The notes under the pieces were generated by a model. That model was not told the DNA's origin. It did no database searches and saw only the letters and a program-made list of their open reading frames with translations. The position numbers and the translations under genes were made by a program. 64,000 bases of DNA, from positions 248,001 to 312,000 of the forward strand of contig JASVEC010000017.1 in assembly GCA_030770535.1 (NCBI GenBank), in the 5' to 3' direction. Within the stretch, counting starts at the first letter, position 1. Each line of letters opens with the position of its first letter. Source of the stretch: Batkoa obscura (lineage: Eukaryota; Entomophthoromycota; Entomophthoromycetes; Entomophthorales; Batkoaceae). This document shows positions 56,802-64,000 of this stretch, piece after piece.

Positions 56802-58865
56802 TTAGAGCTCGATTTTGTATGGATTAGTGTAGTTGATCCATTTAGCAGACCAAGCAAGGTTCTCATGCATCCATTTAAGCGAATTAGCATTCTTAAGAAC
56901 CCAATGATTTTCATCTTCAAAGTAAAGAAATCTAGATGGAACACCTTTACGTTGAAGAGCAGTAAAAACACTAATGCCTTCAGAATCAACAATACGATAG
57001 TCTTTACCGCCATGAATGACTAAGGCAGGAGTTTTCCAGTTTTCAACAAAATTAGCAGGAGAGAATTTTTCAGTAGTTTCTTTGGCTTTTTTAGACCATC
57101 CTACACCACCAAATTCATTTTCTATGAAGAAAAGTTCTTCAGTGTTATAAAATCTCCCTGCAACATTGAAAGTACCATCATGAATTACAAGTGCCTTAAA
57201 ACGATCAGTATTACCATTAATATAATTCATCATATAACCACCATAAGATGCTCCCCAAGCAACCACTTTTTGACAGTCTAAGAAGCTATATTTAGCAAGT
57301 GCATAATCAAGGCCTTTCATTAAGTCCTCAAATGGATACGAACCCCAATTTTGGAGAATAGATTGAGTAAACTTATTACCCCATCCCGGAGAACCATGGA
57401 AATTAATAGCAACAACCACATAACCAGCATTAGCAGGGATTTGATAATTCCAACGAGTTGACCAATTATCATTGAAAGAAGATTCGGGTCCACCGTGTAC
57501 CCAAAACATAACTGGGTATTTTTTCTTTGGGTCAAAACCTGGTGGTTTAATCAAAAAGCCTTGAACCCTTTCTTTTAAAGCGCCAATAAAATAAAATGGC
57601 TCGTAACCATTGAATTTAAAAGTATCAAGAAATTTGACATTGATATCGGAAACAAGTTTAAGCTCATTATTGTTTTTACTCAAAGAATAGACTTCATTGG
57701 GACTCTTAGTGGATGCTTTAACAATTAAGAATTTGTCTTTATATTCAGCTAATAGACTTGAAGTTCCAGTCTTTACAATAGCTTTGTATTGTTGAGTTTT
57801 GATATTGAATTCAAACAATTTATTGTGTCCATCATCAGATAAACCAAGGTAAAGAGAGTTACCGTCATTGGAAAAAGTAAAGCTACCTGGCTGTGCATCC
57901 CATTTATGGTTCAATACTTTTCTACTTTTTGTTTTAATGTCATATAAAGTAATTAATCCTTTATCAGATTCATTATTATCTGCAGTCATTTGTACCCAAG
58001 CAAGGTATTTGCCATCTGGTGAAAACTTAGGACTCGAAATAGCGCCCAATCCTTTTTCAGAGATTAACTCAAGTTTAGGCTCACCAGTAGTAGCGACAAG
58101 GTAAAGTTCAAGCGTAGTTTTCCAAGCTTGAGTTCTAGTATCTGGACGAGTAACAAAAGCAACCAATTTGCCATCTGGAGAAAGGACATAGTTACTTGAA
58201 TCATAATCTGGACGAATAGGAGACTCAAGCTTAGGACTGCTTACTAAAAGATCTTTAGCTTCTGATGTAAGCTTATCTATACTTAAATCAGCAACATGAA
58301 CATGTTGATGAATGTAATCATACCATGTATCCCAATGACGAATATAAAGTTGGTCAAAAGTTTTAGCAGTACTATATTTATGTACTGATTCCTTTTCTTT
58401 TACGGAAACGCCAGTAGTAAAAATAAATTTACCGGCTTTAAAATTATACTGTGCCCCCTTTACCTCTTTATATGTAAAGTTAGTCAATTGCTTCAAAGAA
58501 CTTGCCCCAACGTTGATATCCAAAGTCCAGACATTTGGGGTTCCTGAACGAGATGAAACAAAAGCAACACGATCTTTTCCAATAAATGAGACATCTGAAA
58601 AATCGGTACTGGTTAATGGAGTGATATCACTAGCCTTTCCACTAGTAACTTCTAAAAGACTAATTTTGGTGGTTTTCTTATTAGTTTCTTTATCGTAAGT
58701 GGTAGCGGAATAGATTACTTTGTCACCATCTAAAGAAGGAGCAAAGAAACCTGGACGGGCCATAGTTACTAAATCACTTGGAGTAAAAACCTTTCCTTGG
58801 GCTAATACATTGGAACCACCAACTAGAGCAATTACAAATAAAACAACTGAAGACTTGAAATTCAT
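56802..58865 (-). CDS. Secreted dipeptidyl-peptidase V (S9C prolyl oligopeptidase family)
   Basis: A single-exon 687-residue protein. Residues 1-22 are a signal peptide ending near VLAQ. The N-terminal half is a WD-like beta-propeller with repeated SPDG motifs (for example LSPDGKLVAFV and FSPDGKYLAWV). The C-terminal alpha/beta-hydrolase domain has the triad Ser540 (GASYGGYM), Asp622 (GGKDYR) and His654 (DENHW), with HGGPESSF as the oxyanion segment. Fungal DPP V enzymes are extracellular and release X-Ala and similar dipeptides, so it would complement the subtilase at 5213 in protein digestion. No intron; a TATA-like element lies about 100 bp upstream (58964-58973). Confidence 0.95.
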   Translation of the reverse strand: MNFKSSVVLFVIALVGGSNVLAQGKVFTPSDLVTMARPGFFAPSLDGDKVIYSATTYDKETNKKTTKISLLEVTSGKASDITPLTSTDFSDVSFIGKDRVAFVSSRSGTPNVWTLDINVGASSLKQLTNFTYKEVKGAQYNFKAGKFIFTTGVSVKEKESVHKYSTAKTFDQLYIRHWDTWYDYIHQHVHVADLSIDKLTSEAKDLLVSSPKLESPIRPDYDSSNYVLSPDGKLVAFVTRPDTRTQAWKTTLELYLVATTGEPKLELISEKGLGAISSPKFSPDGKYLAWVQMTADNNESDKGLITLYDIKTKSRKVLNHKWDAQPGSFTFSNDGNSLYLGLSDDGHNKLFEFNIKTQQYKAIVKTGTSSLLAEYKDKFLIVKASTKSPNEVYSLSKNNNELKLVSDINVKFLDTFKFNGYEPFYFIGALKERVQGFLIKPPGFDPKKKYPVMFWVHGGPESSFNDNWSTRWNYQIPANAGYVVVAINFHGSPGWGNKFTQSILQNWGSYPFEDLMKGLDYALAKYSFLDCQKVVAWGASYGGYMMNYINGNTDRFKALVIHDGTFNVAGRFYNTEELFFIENEFGGVGWSKKAKETTEKFSPANFVENWKTPALVIHGGKDYRIVDSEGISVFTALQRKGVPSRFLYFEDENHWVLKNANSLKWMHENLAWSAKWINYTNPYKIEL

Positions 58866-58963
58866 TATGGAAATTAGTTAGACCAAAAAACTGTAATAAA
58901 AATTGTATTAAGCAAGGATTAAAATTGATCTGCTTTATGAAGACTCGATTTGGTGTATCTCTT

Positions 58964-58973
58964 CTTTTTTATA
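58964..58973 (-). promoter_or_regulatory. TATA-like element of the DPP V gene
   Basis: TATAAAAAAG on the minus strand, about 100 bp before the start codon. Confidence 0.35.
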
Positions 58974-60439
58974 GCATTTATTTCTAACTTCTTACTAAAA
59001 GATCGAACAACCACGGGGCTCATCATGGGTTTAAATTTTTGATTTATTCTTTTATCACAGGTTTTTAGCTAATAAAAGTAACTTCATTTTTAAAGCTATA
59101 CTTACAGTAATAAGATTATGTGGTATACTAGCCCTCTGTTTAAAGGTATGTCGCAATTTCATAATAAAATCAAAGGAACACATGAATTAAGAAATAACAA
59201 AATAAACGGAGTGGCTATTAGTTTAATGAACACAGCATTGCTGCATGGACTAAGAACATTGCGTTTTTTCTCATAAAATGATAAATAATGAGAATATTTA
59301 TTTGATAGTTCTTACAAAAAGTCTCACAAGCGGAAAAACAAATCCTCATTATTACTATATTTATTCACAATATAGCTAATATGATCATTTTAGTTTTAAG
59401 AATAAAACTGCTGTTTTTTATGTAAGTATCCTAAAATATCATTGGTTATATTGTTGTAGAATTATCTATTAAGTTATCGCTTTGATTTAGTAGAATCTCT
59501 ACAGTTTGTAAACATTAACTTCTATATTATTTAAAAGTATGCCTTTTGTATAATTATTATGTGAAATACCAAGTTTGTATCGATTTTTACTTCAGACTTT
59601 TTAAAGCTACATAGTACAGTAAAGGCATTGTGTTAACCTTTTATTTTATACATTCTTTGATTAAACTTTGCTGCCATCTATCACAAACTCAAAGTATTTT
59701 CCTTTCTTTTAATAGTTTTGTAAAATTCTAGTAAACATATATTTATACATTTACAAATAGTTTGATTACTTTATTAATTTGAATTGCTAGAAAAAAGATA
59801 TCTTTTGATAAACAAATATATTGGCAAAATAAAAAACAGAACGCCCATTTATTTATACTACACATCATCCTTTTCAAGGTTGCTATATTATTGTGAATAT
59901 CAACTAACGTACAATGTTTTTATAATTTGGTATAAGTTTAATATAAGGCACCTTATTAAAAAATTCTGAAAAAATTATAATATTACATAATCACAAGGTT
60001 TTTTATAGCAAGTTTTGCTAACTCCTAGCTTTTAAAGTGTCCTTATTTTATCAATATAAATGTAATTTATGCTCTTTGATTTTCGATAAAATTTATCTAA
60101 TAAAATTTAGAATCTATTACATATTAAAATTTAAAACTAAGAAAGTTTAATAAAAAATATAGTACTTTTGTAATATAATGTATTTAAGACGTTTTAATTA
60201 AATCATAAAATTTGTTTCGTAATAAATTAAAGGAATAAAAACATAATTTAAAATATTTAATATTTTAACTTTATTGAATTCAATTAAACGGTTTTGGCTT
60301 TTAATAGCAATTTATTAAATGGTAAAAGAATAATTTGATCATATGCTAGGTATAAAAATAAATCCAAAATATAGATTCAATATATTAGGAAGCTAGACTT
60401 TTACTTTTCATTATTACATAAAAGTATTAAAAGAAAATA

Positions 60440-60540
60440 TAGTGTTTTTTTGCAAGAATTTTAACTAATAATGTTTTTAAATTTTGCTCCCAAAAAAGTG
60501 CTCGAAATACTGGAAAATTTCTTACCGAATTTTATCCAAC
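60440..60540 (-). repeat. Possible degenerate M1 MITE
   Basis: Blocks resembling the minus-strand M1 sequence appear in order (TTTTTTGCAAGAATTTTAACT, GTGCTCGAAATACTGGAAAA), but the ends are not recognisable. Confidence 0.35.
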
Positions 60541-60651
60541 ATTGTATACTATAGATTAAATTTTAGGTTTTGAGGTTTCATTAAAGATGGGCTTTACAAT
60601 TCTTTTATAAAAGTTTAAGTAATACAACGCATTTAAGATAATTGCTATTAC

Positions 60652-60681
60652 TGATAATAATAATAATAATAATAATAATAA
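60652..60681 (+). repeat. (ATA)n microsatellite
   Basis: About nine AAT/ATA units in a row. Confidence 0.8.
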
Positions 60682-60869
60682 AAGTTCTTATGTCAACTTT
60701 TACTACTTTATTTTTTTTCCTTAACACTTCACAAATTAATCTTCTTAATCTGCCAAAATTTTACAGCCAATCAAATCAGATCTTACTTTTTTGAGTCAGA
60801 TAAATGGGTATAAAGCAGGTCAGGTTTTAAATCCTTTTTACTAGCCTTTTGGGGTATATTTATAACAAG

Positions 60870-61984
60870 ATGGTAAATTTAGTATGGCATCCATCTAGAA
60901 ACAGTGCACTTACATCCTTTTCGAACAGACTTTTGTAAAGAACATTAAGAACAAGGCTTACTTCAAGCGTTTCCAAACTAAATTCCGTAGAAGAAGAGGT
61001 AATAATTTTTACATTTATAAAACTATCACGGATATGATGATCTTGATTAATGCATAGTTCATCTGAAGCTTTATGTTGAATAATCCATCAAATTGTCTTT
61101 CGCTCCTATCTGATGAAATTATAATATAAAACAAAACAATTAAGAATATCATACTAATTCTATTTATTATAGAGGGAAAAACTGATTACTATGCTCGTAA
61201 GAAGTTAGTTGTTCAATATAAGAACAAATACAACTCTCCAAAATACAGATTAGTTGTTCGTTTCACCAACAAAGATATCATCTGTCAAGTTGTATACGCC
61301 AAGATCCAAGGTGACTTTGTTTTAGCTGCTGCTTACTCTCATGAACTTCCAAAATACGGTATCAAGGTTGGTCTTACCAATTGGTCCGCTGCTTATGCCA
61401 CTGGTTTACTTGTTGCCCGTCGTGTTCTCAAGAAACTTAAGCTTGATGAAACCTACGAAGGTGTCACTGAACCAGATGGTACCTTAGTCCTTACTGAGCC
61501 TGCTGAAGATGCTCCTCGTCCATTCAAATGTTTCTTAGATGTAGGTCTTCAACGTACCTCCACTGGTGCCCGTGTATTCGGTGCCATGAAAGGTGCTTCC
61601 GATGGTGGTCTCTTTGTACCTCACTCCGAAAACCGTTTCCCAGGTTATGATGCTTCATCCAAAGAACTTGACGCTGAAGTTTTACGTGAATACATCTATG
61701 GTGGTCATGTAGCCGAATATATGCGTTATCTTGAAGAAGATGATGAAGAGCGTTATAAAGAACAATTCGCTACCTATATTGCTGAAGGTATTGACGCCGA
61801 TGCTATTGAAGATATGTACACTGAAGCCCACGAAAAGATTCGTGAAGATCCAGAACATGTCAAGAAAGAACGTGAAACTTATGGTTCTCTTGTTCCAATC
61901 AAGAAGCGTCTTACTTATGCTCAACGCAAACACAAGATCCAACAAAAGATCCAACATGCCCAAAAGTTGGCCACCCAACAATAA
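60870..61984 (+). CDS. RPL5: 60S ribosomal protein L5 (uL18)
   Basis: Three exons (60870-60872, 60929-60998, 61173-61984) encode 294 residues. The first exon contributes only the ATG; the first intron (56 bp) starts directly after it. The protein then reads [16 protein letters not shown], followed after the second intron by [71 protein letters not shown] and HSENRFPG, all hallmark RPL5 segments. RPL5 binds 5S rRNA and joins the large subunit. Codon use is strongly biased to C-ending codons compared with neighbours, as expected for a very highly expressed gene. Confidence 0.96.
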
Positions 61985-62436
61985 TTTTTTATTTAAGATT
62001 AAAAATCTCAAAAATAATATTTCACAAAATAAATTAATTTCCTGTTTTACTTTATTTGTACTAACATACGTACATCATGTATTTAATAAACGCATACGTC
62101 TCTAAATTAGCATATATTTCACTTATGGTGAATTTAACTTAATATTGTTTGTAGTATGAATTATTTTAATGATAATATTACAGTTTTTTTAGTATTTTAT
62201 GTCATAATTTTACATAATGACTTTCGAAACAAATTTTATTTTAATAAACTGTTAATTTTCTTATATGGTAATTTTGAAATTGGCCTATTTCTTGTTTCAG
62301 TTCTATCAACACAATTTAAAAAATGTTACAAATTATTTTTATCTTTCTAATCATTTAATCTGCCCAATCAAACAATTCTTATCAAAATTTGGGAGGTTAA
62401 AAAGCAACTGTTTTTAAAAAAGCATGCTCTTAATTA
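61985..62436. other. Intergenic, RPL5 3' flank and upstream region of the next gene
   Basis: AT-rich; a 64-codon frame at 62156 is not supported. Confidence 0.4.
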
Positions 62437-64000
62437 ATGGCGACTTTAGACGAATATAAGGCATACTCACCAACTTGGCCTGGAATAGGATCACAGATAG
62501 CTGTGTCTGCTTCAATATCATTAGCTTGTTTAGGGGTGCATGAGTTATTTCGTAAACGTTCCGATTTTCGTCATTTATTTTCAGCTAGATGTTATTTACC
62601 AAAGTAACTAATTTATTTAAATAGTAAATTAATCCTCACAATTTTAGAAATCCATCACCACCACCATCGAAGCAACTTTTGGGTTGGGCAAGGACAATAT
62701 GGAGAATTGAAGAAACATTTATATTGCATAACGTTGGTTTAGATGCTGTACTGTATTTAAGAGCTTTGAAGCTGATTTTTCAAGTAATGATATTTTTAAC
62801 TGTGATAGTGATGCCTATATTGTTACCTGTGAATTATTTCAATGATGGAGTACCAGAAGGAGTAAAGGGAACAGTTCAAGAGTTTTCAATTACTGGTGTT
62901 GGAAAAGGATCGAACAAATTTTGGGTTCATACTTTGTTAAGTTCCGTCATCTCTTTAGTTGTTCTATACTTAATTTATAAAAACACAGTCGATTTTGTAC
63001 AACTTAGGCGTATTCATTTTCTAAAAGAAGCCAATGACGGAAATCCTAGATGTAGAACTGTCATGGTTACCAATATACCAGAAGTATTATGTGATGAGGT
63101 TAGGCTAAGAGACCATTTCGAATCTTTAGGTCTTGGACAAGTTCATTGTGTACAATTATTAAAGTATCCGCATAAATTGATTGACTATATGGGACGTAGG
63201 AAAAAAGCTTTAATCGGATTGGAAACTGCGCATACAGAGTTGGCAAGAAACCTTTTATTAGCAGTAAAAGAAGGACACTTACTAGAAGAAGCCTTTTTAA
63301 AATATGATAATGGTTGGGAGTATCAACAAATTAATCAATATCTTAGAGATCCACAAAGATTTTCAAATGCCATTTGCTCAGAAGAGACAAAATTAAAATT
63401 GATGTTACAAACTTCAATTGAATCAGAAACTATAAGTATTTGGGATATAATATTAAGACTTAATTATCAAATATTAGCACCTTTTCATCCATATCATCGT
63501 ACTGGATATAAAACAGGAAAAAGGTGTCAATCAATCAGCTATTTTTATAATAAAATTATTATTTTAGATAGACGCATAAATAAGTTAAGAAACGAAAACG
63601 AAGATGATAAAGATAGTAGCCAGCATTTATATAGTGACGTTACTTCTACAGGGTTTGTAACATTTGCAAACCCTGCTTCTGCTCAACTTTGCGCACAATC
63701 TATCATTCATCCTTCTATTAACAAGTGTCAAACTTATTTAGCACCCGAACCTAAAGATATTTTATGGAAAAACCATACCATGTCTAAATCTTCAAAACTA
63801 ATAAGAAAAGTGTTAGTCAATGTTATTACATGGATTTTAATCATTGCTTGGCTTATTCCTGTAATTCCTTTACTTTCATTGGTATCTTTTGACTCTCTTT
63901 CATTGACATACCCTGAGCTTGCAAAGTTTGGCCGTAATTATCCTTTAGCACAATCGCTACTTCAAACCTTGGTACCAGCAACGTTGTTAGCTATTTTCAT
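62437..64000 (+). CDS. CSC1/OSCA/TMEM63-like calcium-permeable channel, 5' part
   Basis: Exon 1 (62437-62603) joins in frame across a 44-bp intron to a second exon (62648 onward) that stays open to the end of the window. The product starts with a membrane helix (GSQIAVSASISLACLGVHELF), then a second region with ALKLIFQVMIFLTVIVMPILLPVNYF, a third helix and a large cytosolic domain containing TVMVTNIPEVL (RNA-recognition-like fold typical of the family) and, further on, GFVTFANPASAQLCAQS. PEPKDILWKNH and the following helix mark the start of the pore core. These are hyperosmolality- or stretch-gated channels; fungal relatives include CSC1, RSN1 and PHM7. The 3' part lies outside the window. 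Confidence 0.87.

Larger units (their letters stand above)
58866..60869. other. Intergenic, with one degenerate MITE and a short microsatellite
   Basis: No gene seen. The right end is the upstream region of RPL5. Confidence 0.4.

Noticed and set aside
62156-62350. 64-codon frame between RPL5 and the channel gene
   Set aside because: AT-driven hydrophobic composition in an RPL5 3' flank; no motif or promoter.

Overview
The window is AT-rich eukaryotic nuclear DNA with short spliceosomal introns (about 45-75 bp, GTAAGT/GTAATT-type donors, TAG acceptors), the standard genetic code and short intergenic gaps in its housekeeping parts. A secreted proteinase K-like subtilase, a secreted dipeptidyl-peptidase V and a two-repeat PE N-methyltransferase (CHO2 type) mark it as a fungus. 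CSN5, an OTUD3-like deubiquitinase, signal peptide peptidase, an ALDH8A1-like dehydrogenase, PHF5A, Asterix and AAR2 look like their animal and filamentous-fungal orthologues rather than the yeast set. My inference is an early-diverging (zygomycete-grade) fungus, possibly Entomophthoromycotina such as Conidiobolus; this rests on composition and gene content only.

Layout. 0-12 kb is sparse: a decayed open frame, a small cysteine-rich secreted peptide, a long-chain-base-phosphate phosphatase (three exons), a subtilase, and the first copy of an unrecognised secreted protein with eight cysteines. 12.3-22.1 kb is a compact housekeeping block: CSN5, ARP10, HIBCH, PHF5A, an OTU protease and signal peptide peptidase. 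23.0-25.2 kb is an inverted second copy of the eight-cysteine locus. 25.2-36 kb is sparse again, with an ALDH8A1-like gene, a decayed MFS transporter and a cluster of small inverted-repeat elements. 36.1-38.4 kb holds a LAMMER-type kinase. 40.9-50.2 kb is a second housekeeping block: HMG-box protein, tRNA-His, C2 protein, Asterix, AAR2 and CHO2. 50.5-56.7 kb is a repeat-rich graveyard with solo-LTR-like elements, hairpin MITEs, a relic coding stretch and a third, decayed copy of the eight-cysteine gene. 56.8-64 kb holds DPP V, ribosomal protein L5 and the 5' part of a CSC1/OSCA-like channel.

The most striking features are (1) a family of about 100-bp hairpin elements (ends TGGGGATG...CATCCCCA, mostly TA-flanked; 17 clear copies including one partial, plus one degenerate), and (2) an inverted duplication of about 2.1 kb arms whose 1.08-kb core, centred on the eight-cysteine secreted gene, differs at only about two positions by eye, while its flanks are strongly diverged. 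That pattern suggests recent gene conversion between old duplicates. Secreted or accessory genes lie in the repeat-rich compartments and housekeeping genes in the repeat-poor ones.

All gene models were spliced by eye from frame, splice consensus and family conservation; no search was run.
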